Below are positions 46,912 to 59,047 of a stretch of DNA of 64,000 bases, one piece after another. A program made the position numbers and the translations under genes. Under the pieces are notes generated by a model. That model saw nothing but the letters and a program-made list of their open reading frames with translations. It was not told the DNA's origin and ran no database searches. Position 1 is the first letter of the stretch. Each line of letters starts with the position of its first letter. Origin of the DNA: Sipunculus nudus (lineage: Eukaryota; Annelida; Sipuncula; Golfingiida; Sipunculidae); the NCBI GenBank assembly GCA_026874595.1, contig CM049307.1, positions 45,319,678 to 45,383,677 on the forward strand, given 5' to 3'.

Positions 46912-49900
46912 CTACGGCGTCTCGTCCCAGGGTGCGACCACGTTGGATTCCTGGTTTGGCACAGAAATGTGTACAGGTACATTAATGTCCTTATTTGATT
47001 GTTCTTGTTGTTGTTTTTGGAGAGTTTTGGGGCCACTCGTATGCTGTCGCGGGACCTCCAGACTGCTTTTTCCGGGTGAATCGTCACTGTTGCCAAACTG
47101 TTCGAGTTTTCTTCTAACTGACCGTGGTGACAATCTGAAGAGTAGATTAAATTAATAAAATAGGTGACTCAAGTAATGTACAGTGAAACCTGTCTTAAAG
47201 ACCATCTTCTGATAAGAGCACCCTTGAATAAATCATAAGCATTTATATTTGTTGTAATTTACGTGACTAATAAGACCACCTGTGAACTAATGCCAGTCTC
47301 GGCCAGTCCCAAGGGTGGTCTCATTAAACAGGTTTCATGTTTCGTTCCATACCATGATGTGACATGTTAGTTGTTTAAGTTGTACAGGTGTTTTAGTTCA
47401 CAAAATTTTGTTTTAGTTAATCGTTACATATGCTACATTTTGTATGTGGATAAAACATCTGCACTTTACCACTTATTGTCAAATAAGGAAATACTACGAC
47501 AATTTCAAACCAATGAACCAAATAAACGTGAAAAACATATTTTATTTTTCTCAAAGGGCCATAGCAAAATTTCCTATAAAGCCAAAGTATTCTTTATATG
47601 CGTATGCGGTACAATGCGTATATATATGCAGTAAATATGCGTAATGTACCTGGACAACGAACGCCTGTGATTCCATCAATACTGTGTTAACGTATGCAGC
47701 ACAATCAAGCCTATAGTATAGAGCTGAATAAGTAGAGGTCTTCCAGAGGGATACCCTATCACTGACGTGAAAGTTTGTAATTTTTCCGTTCGTTTACCAT
47801 GCGTATGCATTTTCAGTCGCTACAGTGAGCTATCGAAACGTGCTGCATACGCATATACGTGTATATACGCATGCGTACTGCATACCCATTAATAGGATCA
47901 CTCCTAAACATACGCGTATTAGCAGTGTCAGCTTAAAAACATATGACTGATCTGCGAAGAAAAGACAAAAACAGGGATAGATCAAGTAAAACACCACAAT
48001 ACATTAAATACAACACCACAGAACACCACAATAGACCACAGCACCAGTCTTGAGAAGACATGTTCCTGTTTGCATATCAGCGACGCAAAGTAAAAAAAAA
48101 AGCTCACATATTGAATGTTTCATGTACATGCGTACCGTTTCCATGGGTTTGACTTCTTGCCGTTATCTTGCAGTTCTGAGTTGCTTCTGTCAGTGATAAA
48201 AAGTGAAACGTTAGGCCAAAAAAAATAAAAGGTATGGTTCTCAGGCACCGCCCGCCATAATTTCAACCCCACGCATAAAAAAAATATTTTGATTTTCATC
48301 TTTCAGGAATATAAAATAATACAATTTTGATAAGATTTCCTTAGTTATGTAGTGCTTTTACCTATTCAGCAAAACAGTTCTGTTATTTTCATGCTTTTCA
48401 CTGATCATATGATATTTTTATCGAAACATACAAAAAATGTAAAAAAAAATAAGATATCGACCGCCCGCAATGGTTCCTGAAAAAAGCCTGAGAACCATAC
48501 CTTTTTTTAGCCTTATTTGAGGATTTTATAACCACCTTTAATGCTGTGTCATTCAAGGTCTTGGGAAGAGAAATTTTTTTTTAATAAACTGATAGAAATG
48601 ACAAACTTTGGAAACTTAGTCTTGTGGAAGTAATAATGAATATATCCGGTGAATGTGTAACATAATTACATGGCATGGGCCATTAAAAAAAATGTATGAC
48701 TGACTTTACTTTTTTGTAAGATTACATTTTTTGATAAACTATTGGTTTTGATAAAAAATTAAAATTAAGAATCCTCATAAGATACTAGTAACAAATAAGA
48801 TGAACTATAAAGTCCACAGTTGTAGCCTGAAACCTTTCCGTAACAAGCTTGATGAGACTTACGCAATATCTGTTGTGCATTTCAGTGTTTTTTTTGTGTG
48901 TATAAATCTCAAGGAGAACTATTAAAGCTGTATCTTCCGTTACGGCATCGTTGAGAACTGAACTGAGGGTGCACAATTTTGCCCTCTTGCTCCATTTATA
49001 AGGGTATAATTCTTTTATTAATAAAGTCGCTCTTTCTATTATTAGAATCGTAAGCAGCATATATTCCTAGTGCATAGGGCACAATACTTTTATCACAGAA
49101 GCTTAAATCGTAATTTGTTTATATTTGTTACTTTTCTGACTTTACTTGTTATTGACTTTTGCTAACCTGGCCGCCTCGCAACGCTTTAATATGGATGACC
49201 GAGTAACAACGCTTTAATAATGATGAAGCACTGCGCGGAGTAAATGACTGTTATAAATAACGAATTAACACGGAATCAAATTATATACTAATATCAATTT
49301 GGGCGCCTTTGTGCTAATATTTACACGGATGTAAACTGACTTGTTTGAAGGATGACTAGGATATGGCAGCAAAAGATGCACACATAATGCGCCGGTGACT
49401 AGGCAAGTACTGAAGTGGGGACCAGTAATACAGACGGACTATAGTGCCGACGTAATACTATACAGCTTGAGGTGCACATATGATGTCAAGACAGAACCAT
49501 GAAATCGTTACATATATGATAATTAATCTGCACAAATCACGAACACATGCATCACACACACAGGACAGGAAAAGACTATTTTTATGGTGTAATTTGACAT
49601 AATTAGACTAAAAAATTATTTTTATTACACATATTTCTGTTTCGTGATTAAAAGTGCTGAAATTGTGCTTTAGATAACCACTACACGATATCTAATTGAT
49701 CTAATAGAGTCCAGGGAAGTGGCATCAGAGTTTTTAAATGTGAATATCAGTTAAACCTATCATCTCGTGTAGCAGACGTCACAGACATTCACATGGTTAA
49801 TGTAATGACTAGTAAGACATGGTACACTCTAACAGTGAACGTCTTCATTAAATCAAATCAACTTGCCTAGAGTTCAATATTTACCCAAATGGTGAGCTCT

Positions 49901-51207
49901 GATTGACCCGATTCGATTCGAGCTCTCTGAGGTTTCCTGTACTGAAGGAATGCTGAGACAGCACCCCTACACTCTTTCTGTCATAGGCGTCACTCTCGGC
50001 ACTGCCTCGTCGTTTTGACCGAGGACTTGGTGTCGGGCTGGGGTTCGGGGATTTCCGTCTTGTTCCGAAGGAGAAGAACCTGAAAAAAATTATGCTTTCT
50101 GTGACAATCCAAGCTTAGCTGTACGCGTCTCTTTGTATGCATTACTGTAGGTTTCTAGCACATCGATATGTTATATTTTTTGGTTGTTGATGATGGAAAC
50201 AAATACCTCAATGCATATAATAATTCAGCATAAAGTCATTTCACCATTTTCATTTGCATTTTATTTACAACTTGATGTAAATGAAATCAATTACGTTATA
50301 TTTTATTTACAACTAGATGTAAATGAAATTAATTACGTTATTTCTTTTCTATATCTAGAAATTTAATGCTTTACACAGTTGTAGAACATATATAAGAGAA
50401 CAAAAAATTAGTAACTTTGCACACATGGAACAAATTAATCACAACTGCTTCACACTTTCACCCGTTTGAAACTCTGTGACAGAACGCTGATTTTCCTTAA
50501 TTTAACAAACTTCGTAATAGAACGCCGTTTTTTCATTACTTTAACGAACTTCGTAATTGAACGCTGTTTTTCCTTACTATAACGAACTTCGGAATAGAAA
50601 TTTGTTTATCCTTACTTTTTCTTGGGACTTGGATTCTGGGCGGCCACCTGCAGCTGTTTGTACTGCTCTGACCGGAGAAACCTTGGGTAGCTGTCCTTCT
50701 TCATCAACAGGAAGATGTGAGACTGCGCGGCATCAAAGGTATATCTGGTCAAACATAACACACCAGGTATCAGTCATCATGTGGATACACCTGACTCCGT
50801 GCAAAACATATACAATGAAAACTGTGTAATAAGACCACCCATGGGACTGGCCAAAGTGGCCTTTATTAAAAGGTGGTCTTATAAGAAAGGTCAATTACAA
50901 CCCATTCGAACGCTTTCGGTTGTCTCAAGAGTGGTCGTAAGAGACAGGTGGACTTATTTGACAGGTGGTCACCATCTTTTAGACAGGTTTCACTGAATGT
51001 ACACTTCCTTTTGAAGACTGTATAATCTGATATCAGATACATTTTTCTCTTTTTTAAGATTTTTTATTCTATAACGATCAGCACTTTTTTTCTAAAGAAA
51101 TTTATAGTTTCCGCTAAAAACTCAAGGTATATAAATTAAAAATAATACGAATGTATTACTACTGCCCCAAGAATGTTTTTTTCTGTTTACCTTGGTCATT
51201 TCTTAAA

Positions 51208-51276
<69 letters not shown>

Positions 51277-54200
51277 ACAGAATAGAGCGTTCTAAAATAA
51301 AACGTTCTGCCGGATATAAGAAATTACTTCTGATCGATTGAACTTCATAACGACGGCATTGCCAAAGTGTCATGTTACTTTATAAATACTTAAAGAACAT
51401 TGTAACAGAAAACAATTTTTTTATATCTTGAATAAGATATAGTTTTAAAGTAAGTATTATATTTTAGTATGCTGTCTATACCTCGAGGGAGTCTTCATTG
51501 CTTCTTGTGTGAGCTCCATCGTTTTACTGTCGATGTTGATCTCCTGTGGTGCGCCGGAACTCAGGAATTCTCTGAAAAGAAATGTCCTGCTTTAGGCCAC
51601 AAAAGGTATGGTCCCCAGGCACTTTCTTTTCGAAAATCAGTGCGGGCGGGCGCTTTTTTTAACATTTTTTTTAATTTTTGACAAAAATGTCATATGATCA
51701 GGGATAAGCATAATAATAACAAGATTTTTGCGCTTAACAGGTAAAAGTACTACATAACAAAGGAACTCTTATCAAAATTGTATTATTTTATATTCTTGAA
51801 AGATGAAAATCAAAATAAAAATGTTTGATTTAGGGGGTTTAAATTGACGCGAGCGGTGCCTGAGAACCATTCCTTTCTTTGGCCTTATATTTCCTGTTTA
51901 TGCATGGTATATAATTGCTGCACTATAGTTAATAGCAGAGTGCATGTATAATATACACAGAAAAGTAGATGGCATGCGTATATCAACACAGAAGAATATT
52001 TGGTATCGTAAAAGCGGAAGTTGATAAAGATTGTTACTTCCTGTGTTCAATTAATAAAAAAAGTGTTGTCCGATTGACCGATGGTATTTGCTTACAAAAG
52101 TGAAAAATAATGAACGGGTTATAAGCTCGTGTTTAAAATAAACCTTTCTCCAAACCAACAGTATGGTGTGTTTGCTTACTTGTATATCTCCTGGACCTTG
52201 CTCTCAACTTTTGACTGCGGACAGCGCCTAAGTTCCATAGCTGCGTTCCAGAATCGGATGTTCTCGACGCTGTATTCTGTCTCTAGGTAGTGCTCAAACT
52301 CCACTCGTCCTGCCTTATCAGCCAAGAGCTCCTCAAACGAAAACCCCCATCTCTGTACACGTGCCTCAGTAGGACTCTCACTACTGAAAATGTAAACAAA
52401 ATACATTCATGAAATACTCTCTTCCAAGAAGTAATTGTAAATTAAGTTTTACGCTTTAAAATTTCTTATCTTACAATTTTTCTTATATAACTCTACCTGT
52501 ACCATTTAATATATCATGAAATGAACCCCATCGGTACACACAATTAAAATGTAATTCATCCTGATTTTTATTTATTTGCCTAATCATATTTTAACTTATC
52601 ATTCGAGCTCTCAGGAAGCTAATGTGCAAAGTTAAGTAATGTTAGTCATATGTTTAATGATTATGTAAAACTTTGCTACATACAAATATTTCGAATAGCT
52701 CTCTGTGTTTTTGATGTGTTCACTTTAATTTATTCATTTTTATCTGTAGAAAACTAAATTGCTTCCTAATTTGCTCAAAATATACTCATGTATCAGACAT
52801 TACGAGACCTGATGGTCAACATGGCGTCTACCTTCATTAGTACATAGATATAGTACATAGATATTCCTCAACGGAATACACAGATACTAATATAAGATAG
52901 TTCTCCAATCAAATGAACCATATCTTGTCTGCATAGATAAGTCAACTGGTCTAATTCCAAATGTCTGATATGAATGACCAAATTAATGTTGATATGCCTA
53001 GTTTCTAATGTCTGTGGGCGATAAGGCTTGCGGGCTATGTCTGTGACAAATATATGTTTGACATTCTAAAGGTATGTGATGGATATAATCCAGTTCTGAA
53101 ACAGAAAACTCACAGGCACGAGTTGAGGACCCAGAGCGTTGTTTCGTCCGTCACCCACGGGTTGGAAGGCTGTGGCGGACATAAAAATGGATCAAGGCTC
53201 TGGTACAACTCGCATCTCCCTGTTAAACTGGAAAGAAAGTAAGAACTAGCTGAAACATCGAAGTACGGCCCAGAACATGTACGATAAATGATGGCATAAC
53301 ATTTATAAAATTTTATATCATGTAGAACCGGAGATGTTTACAAGCATATCATTTCGTGAATTTCGCGGGGTAACTTTAATTCGCGAAAATTAAATGCTCG
53401 CAAAAATTGCATACCATACTCGCGTAGGTTAGCATGCCCATCACAAGAATATGAGTTTTAATTTCATTTAAATAATATCTTAAATTAAAACCGTTATGAC
53501 AAGCCGAAAATTAGTTTTCCCTAGCAGAAACATATGATGACCTTTTGAACATCAAAGTGAGTTATGGATGTATGACCTTTATAACAAATCCATAATTTGT
53601 TCTCCTACCGGAGTAGTTATTGCGAGGGCGATATATTATACGCGGACACCCCACATAGGGCCCGCCTGATTGTGTAAGCACAATTAAATGCATAATGCAC
53701 CTGCGCAATTATCCATAACCAAGACTGGTTTTTGTTAACGTATACTTCCTATCTTATTCTTTTTTTTTTGTAAACATGTTTCCACAAGCACTTTGCGAAA
53801 CTCAAATTTCGCGAAAGGTCGGACCTTGCCAATTCGCGAAATTTGAGTTTCGCTAAAATAACAAATTCTACAGTAAAATATACTGTATTCCATTTAGAGG
53901 GCGGACTGGGGTAGGATACAGGCCATCCCTGGATATGTGCGTGAAAGCGGTAAAATCATTTAATACATCGCCCCACCGGCATGAATATTTATTATACACA
54001 ATCGGCAAAGCGACATTAAATTTTTGTTTAAGTCATCGGCCCAATCGCCTTTGATTCCCTGGATTGCACAGTTCAATTCACCAAAGATACCCTGTTCACA
54101 ATTAACAGTTAGACTATAATGACATGCGTTTTATATTAATATGGAGGTGTGACTGACATTTTATAAAGCAGCATTGAGTATTTCAACTTTGATAATAAAA

Positions 54201-57200
54201 TTTGCACAGTTTTCAACATATGTGAAGTATACTTACGTATGTAGAGGAAATAGCAAATATGCCTGAGAATAACCCGTAATGAAGTACAAGGCGTGATCTA
54301 GAAAATTAATGTTAATTTTTCCCTGACTCAACACGTTTCCTAACAAAAACTTGCTGATTAGCCAAAATAACTCATGCATAATTCATGATCCAAATGAGAT
54401 CCATGATCCTTGAATCAATGTCTGATGCCAAATTATGACCCAGTTGAAAATATAAGGAAAAGTAAAGTGCACATCTCCGACCGAAGTCTCTACTTTGACC
54501 ATTCGTGAGGTCTGTCTCGGGAAATAAAAAAAAACCGACGAGCTCAGTGTATTATAGGGGTGTAACATGGCATTGAAGAATCGATACATTGCACTGTAAG
54601 CCCTCGGTTAAATTATAATCGTTTATTAACTTCTGAATCGGTTCATTTGTTAATTATTTTTTATATAAATAATCCCGAAGTCCTTTGTAAATTCTCAAAT
54701 TTGAGAGCAGTTTGCGATGTCCAATCTCAATCGCGTATGTGCCCTAAATTCACCATAAACGTTCGCTAGTGGACTACTCCACTCGCATGGCAAAAACAAA
54801 CAGAGGGAGCGCTATATTTTTTTAATATAATAACATCTGTTTTGGTAGAATTGCTTTTATTTTTTTAAATTCAAGAATTTACCAGTAATGTAAGAACTGA
54901 ATCGAGAATTGAATCGAAGGTACAGAATCGATAGTTGAATCGATTCTAAGGGCCCTCACAGTTCACAGGCCCAGTATATATGCACTACAGACAAGGACAA
55001 ACAACATTAAAAGCATTTAAGTCGCTGTCCCTGGCTGACTCTTCGTTTATCTACAAGCTATTAGTAAACACTGTATATGCGTCAGTGTTGGCAAACGGAA
55101 AACACAAACATATAATCTAAGGAGGTTGGCTGTAGTTGTAGAGAAGACGAAAAGGTCACCAGTAGCAAAACGCCCTTTGCAAAACTCTGGTTCGTCTGAT
55201 TTGCCACCAGATGTCCTTGCTGGATGTGTTTGGCCAATTTTGCGGGAACGCCATATATTATAAACATAACGGTTGGATCGGCGTTTTTCTTAGTTATTTT
55301 CATAATAAGTACGAGGGATTATCTCCAGATAACAGACATCCGATACTGGATTATCCTCCTTTAAATCTCACACATCAAATACAGTGTTCCCTCTCCACAA
55401 ATATCTAAATACTTCCGGTGAGAAATTATTCAAACGCCATATATATCAATTATATATTTTGCAGTTTATCTGTAATTGTTAATAATCTAAGTGATATTTG
55501 ACTAACCATTCGGCTGCCTTTGACACCTTCAGTCTGTGTTGTGTTAAAGCCTGGTTCAGGAAGGCAATCTGAAAAAAAAAGGATTTTTTTAAATTATTAA
55601 TAGAATAAAGTTAAATGAATCCCCCCAAAGTCATGTCAAATTACCACTGCATTAAATCCTTGGTCCTACATAAATATACGTAAAATGCCATCTAAAAAAA
55701 TCAAAATACAAAACAAATCGATCACCATTCCGTCTTTTAATGTTATTATTTTGATCATATATTCCAAATATATAAGATATATAAGTTAAATCTAAGGATG
55801 TGTTATTTTCTTCGGCAGAGAAGCTTATATTACTCGACAAAGTCGGTAATATAACAAGTCAAACGGAGGGTTTCTTGCTTTATTAATATGTAAAAAAAAT
55901 ACATATCTGATATAAATGTATTTACGTTTCAGTTATTTGTAACAGTAAGCTATCAAGATTAGTGACATGTGATATATGCAAAATAATAGATATGATAATA
56001 CATTTGTTGGGTAATGGCATTGATAACCTTGTATATTTTATTCAACTGACCAAGGTGGAAGCCAGGATAAGTATGGCCAAACATTTGATTCGACCACTCT
56101 TATTAAATAATCGCAAAAGATCCCAATAGTGGTTGGAACTGGTCGTAAAATCATATCCGATGATCAAACGAAAATAAGGACTGATGATCACTTATAAATA
56201 GATTATTGTTGTGTCCCTTCTATATTTCCTTAAAACCTTATAATATAATGAGTCAGTATTCATGTAGGGACTGGATAACCAAAAGCGGATCGGGGGGGGG
56301 GGGGGAGTCCGAAAGGAGTTCAGACCAATTTTTAGGGCTTGGAATCCCCCCCCCAACCCCCCCACACCCCCAACCCTCCCCTCTCCCTTTTTTTAACCAT
56401 TTGTCTTCCTGGGACTAGACCCCTTTTTTCTAAAACTATTATCCGCCCCTGATGAATAATGTTATCATGAAGGCAGTGGCCAGTTTTAAAACAGGCACTA
56501 ATGACAGAGCTTATGATTACGGTCATACAAAAAAGGCCTAAGTAACTGATGGGTTGTTTAAACGTGTCCGCATTCCGAAGTTCAATTTGAATGTTGTTCG
56601 CTTTTTAATTTATTTTTAGATAATATGACTTTTTTGTATGTGCTGACATGAAATAAACTATATCGGTTATAATAGAAAACGACAATTCATTGATGTAAAC
56701 ACTTAATCGGCGCAACACTTGTTCCTAATTTGGTTCGAAGTAACTTTTCTTGAGCATTCGCACTGCGGGAAATGATCGTCTGCAATGTTTGAGCCAGCTT
56801 TGATGGCATCGTCTTCGTATACTCCCGTCTTATACATGAATGGACGGGGTCATTTTATGTATGTATTACGATGTATGTTTGAATATGGAGTCACGTGACT
56901 ATGTATCAATGTACTATGTAAATCTTATTGCGGAGCTATGGGCCTGAGCAAGCCTGGCAAAGGAAAATGTCTGAGTAAGTGCTCTGTCGCTCCCAAAGTC
57001 AGAAATATACATGGTGTGCATCCCGCTACATGAAAATAATGATATTTTCCACATGTTGTGACACATGCTGGACATTTGCACACAGAATTATTGAGAAGTG
57101 TTCCATTCTTGTTCTAACTGGATTCTTAAAGCAGGTAGAAAAATGGTATATATCGGAATTTTCACTGTAAATAAGAGAAACATAAAGTGCAGTTAAAAAA

Positions 57201-59047
57201 AAAGTGAATAAAAGAGTAATTAGCGTCATTTTTAGGTTATCCTAATAAAAAGGGTGACTATTTTAAAAAAGAATAATTTGGCAGGCCTACTGAGACATAT
57301 ATTCTCTTCATAAAATTCAATCATTAAATCATTATAGTATGGCCTGCGCCCGTCCGTTCGTTTGTCCATTTGATAACCTTTGGCGTCGCAGCGATAACTT
57401 ACCAGGAATCTGGTGGATTTTCATGAAACTCAACATAAATATTTAACAAATTATTAACTCGTCTGAGTTTGAATCCGAGCAAACTAAGGTTAAATGAGGT
57501 CAGATATCACCAGACTTCTTTATTTTTGTGGTGTTCCTGTAATAATTTACCAGGTATTCAAAGGAGTTTAATTAAATTTGCTATGACTGTTTATCACCAA
57601 CATATAAAGAAGTCATTGATCATGAGACTCTGTCACATCTTAAAAATCTAATTACGGCGGGCCAAATATGCACTTTTGAGGACATTTTGTTAGAATAAAA
57701 CTTGTCCGCTTTGAGGCATTGAATAATTTCTTTTGGATTTGATCTGGAGAGAAGTTCAGAGAAAGGTGTTATAAAACCTATCTATTCAAAACATGCTTGT
57801 CCTATGGGGCGGAACAAAACTGTTTCATGGATAAGTTACAAAGTCCATTAATTTTTGTCGGCGTTTGATTGGAAACTGGTTACTCTCCAATGTACACAAC
57901 TATGGTACTTTCATTATTCATTGGAAACAAGACACTCAGCATATTATTTCAATGATACATGAAGCCGAACTTTTTTGTATATGTATGAATTAAGGTTTAG
58001 GTAAATTAGGGTTTCAGGAAAGATCTGGTGGAATAGTTCGCAATGCGTAGTTATCCACTCTTATAAAGATTTATTTTCAACTAACATTAAAACAGTCCTA
58101 GTTACAAATGTCATCGATACTATTGCGAGGTTAATGCCTTCTGAAACTTAAGGACATATAATGCCCTCGTATTTATTAGATTAACGCCCTTGTTTAACCT
58201 TCGGACAGAATATGCCAGTGTTACTGTAAGGTTAACACCCCCTGAGGACTTTTGGAGAGGCCATGTACATCTTCAGTGAGTGTCGACACCCGATGTGAAT
58301 TATTCACGAATATAATTGAATCTGGCCGCCAATTTGGTGTTGATAATGGTAACAGATGAGGCCTTTATTGGGTATTCATGAAGAGGTGTCTTAAATTTGA
58401 TAATTTGCCCCGAGATGGCTTCTAAGTGCAATGAAGAGGAGGACGACATCAACGGAACTGGCATTGCCGAAATACTGCTCGAGCAGTTAAACTGGGGATA
58501 GGGAAGTTATGGTCTGACCCCTGTGTGTGTGTGTGTGTTTGTCTGTATTTTGTCTAAACTCTACAGATTTATATCCCAGGAGAGCCTCCGGACATTTCAG
58601 ATATCTAATCACCACAGACCACTGCTGTGGATATATAACGATTCCATCATAAACATTCTTTAATGTCAATCACGGCACGCGTGCTGATCATTTTGTTGTT
58701 TGTCCGTGATGGTCATCATTTTTTTTAATCAAGGTCCAGTCGGATACATCACGTCCAGCTATGGATTTGCCATGAGGTTTATAGGCCGGATTTATGGGGA
58801 TGATACTGGCAAACAAACATACCGAATCTCAAAATTTCATAATTTCTTTGTATTAGTTGGATGTAAAGTTTCAAAATCAAGTTTTAAATAGATAAAAATT
58901 GTATATAGTTTATAGACTCACGTGACCTCTGTAGCCAATTCTTACCTCCATCATACAAGATTCTATGGTTGGTTTCTTTCTCTGGTTGATCTGGCTGAGT
59001 CGGCTGATCCTTCGCACCCCTTCATCAATGCAACACACCTGTCCCGG
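46912..59047 (-). CDS. RGS11: R7-family regulator of G-protein signalling, RGS9/RGS11-like (last 8 coding exons)
   Basis: R7 RGS proteins speed GTP hydrolysis by Gi/o alpha subunits in neurons and photoreceptors, and bind G-beta-5 through a GGL domain. Minus-strand exons: 58946-59047, 55507-55568, 53114-53227, 52180-52383, 51482-51571, 50616-50744, 49885-50079, 46912-47134 (TAG at 46912). They join in phase into 372 residues. Residues 1-34 are the end of DHEX, 35-70 GGL ([20 protein letters not shown]), then [16 protein letters not shown]. The RGS box is about 102-220 ([56 protein letters not shown]). The tail is Ser/Pro/Arg-rich and ends VVAPWDETP, like the end of long RGS9. Residues favour RGS9/11 over RGS6/7. 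The symbol is a choice, since this would predate the vertebrate RGS9/RGS11 split. DEP and upstream exons lie beyond 64000. Confidence 0.92.
47181..47340. mobile_element. Small pogo-like MITE, about 160 bp
   Basis: It begins CAGTGAAACCTGTCTTAAAG directly after TA (47179-47180). The complement of its right end reads CATGAAACCTGTTTAATG. GACCACC/GGTGGTC modules lie inside each end. A related copy is at 50826-50995. Confidence 0.65.
48212..48514. mobile_element. MITE family M, copy 1
   Basis: The termini are inverted: TAGGCCAAAAAAAATAAAAG then GTATGGTTCTCAGGC at the left, and GCCTGAGAACCATACC then TTTTTTTAGCC at the right. The interior includes GATTTTCATCTTTCAGG and AATACAATTTTGATAAG. A second copy in the opposite orientation is at 51592-51889. 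Confidence 0.75.
50262..50607. repeat. Two short tandem repeat clusters beside an RGS exon
   Basis: The block TTTACAACTTGATGTAAATG then AAATCAATTACGTTAT is duplicated at 50262-50341 (about 46-bp unit). About three 40-45 bp units with AACGAACTTCGTAAT and GAACGCTGTTTTTCC cover 50474-50607, ending just left of the 50616-50744 exon on its donor side. Confidence 0.75.
50826..50995. mobile_element. Small pogo-like MITE, truncated second copy
   Basis: The right end reads AGACAGGTTTCACTG, the complement of the CAGTGAAACCTGTCT terminus seen at 47181. AATAAGACCACC and AGGTGGTCTTAT blocks match that copy. The other terminus is lost. Lies between RGS exons 50616 and 51482. Confidence 0.55.
51212..51272. 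repeat. TA microsatellite
   Basis: An uninterrupted run of about 30 TA units in the RGS intron between 50744 and 51482. Confidence 0.95.
51592..51889. mobile_element. MITE family M, copy 2, inverted relative to copy 1
   Basis: The ends are TAGGCCACAAAAGGTATGG and CCATTCCTTTCTTTGGCCTTA. The interior TATCAAAATTGTATTATTTT and ATGAAAATCAAAAT are the reverse complement of the interior of copy 1 (48212-48514). Lies between RGS exons 51482-51571 and 52180-52383. Confidence 0.75.
53228..55506 (-). other. RGS intron with TTCGCGAA-rich repeat
   Basis: Around 53355-53880 the palindromic word TTCGCGAA and relatives (GAATTTCGCGGGG, AATTCGCGAAA) recur toward both ends, and the right end carries TTCTACAGTA. 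This suggests a degenerate inverted-repeat transposon, but clean termini were not found. No gene in the rest. Confidence 0.45.
55569..58945 (-). other. RGS intron, 3.4 kb
   Basis: Holds a G- and C-tract MITE (56280-56451), a repeat head of the type CGTCCGTTCGTTTGTCC followed by GCAGCGATAACTT and GGTGGATTTTCATGAAACT (about 57347-57432), and a GT microsatellite near 58521-58540. No exon was seen. Confidence 0.55.
56280..56451. mobile_element. hAT-like MITE with G and C tracts, copy 1
   Basis: The left end CAAAAGCGGATCGGGG and right end TATTATCCGCCCCTG (complement CAGGGGCGGATAA) are inverted repeats. A run of about 15 G lies near the left end and several C runs lie inside. Related to 60491-60725. 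Target duplication not convincing. Confidence 0.55.

Larger units (their letters stand above)
47135..49884 (-). other. Last RGS intron, 2.75 kb
   Basis: Contains a pogo-like MITE (47181-47340) and a 300-bp inverted-repeat MITE (48212-48514). The open frame at 48785-49060 on the minus strand has no similarity or splice support. The rest is AT-rich unique sequence. Confidence 0.6.

Noticed and set aside
48785-49060. 91-codon minus-strand open frame in the last RGS intron
   Set aside because: No similarity recognised, no flanking splice signal in frame with RGS exons, no initiation context.
53211-53227. Acceptor AACAG at 53220 for the RGS exon
   Set aside because: It breaks phase with the preceding exon. 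The acceptor TTTCCAG, giving exon end 53227, restores phase and aligns [14 protein letters not shown] with other R7 proteins.
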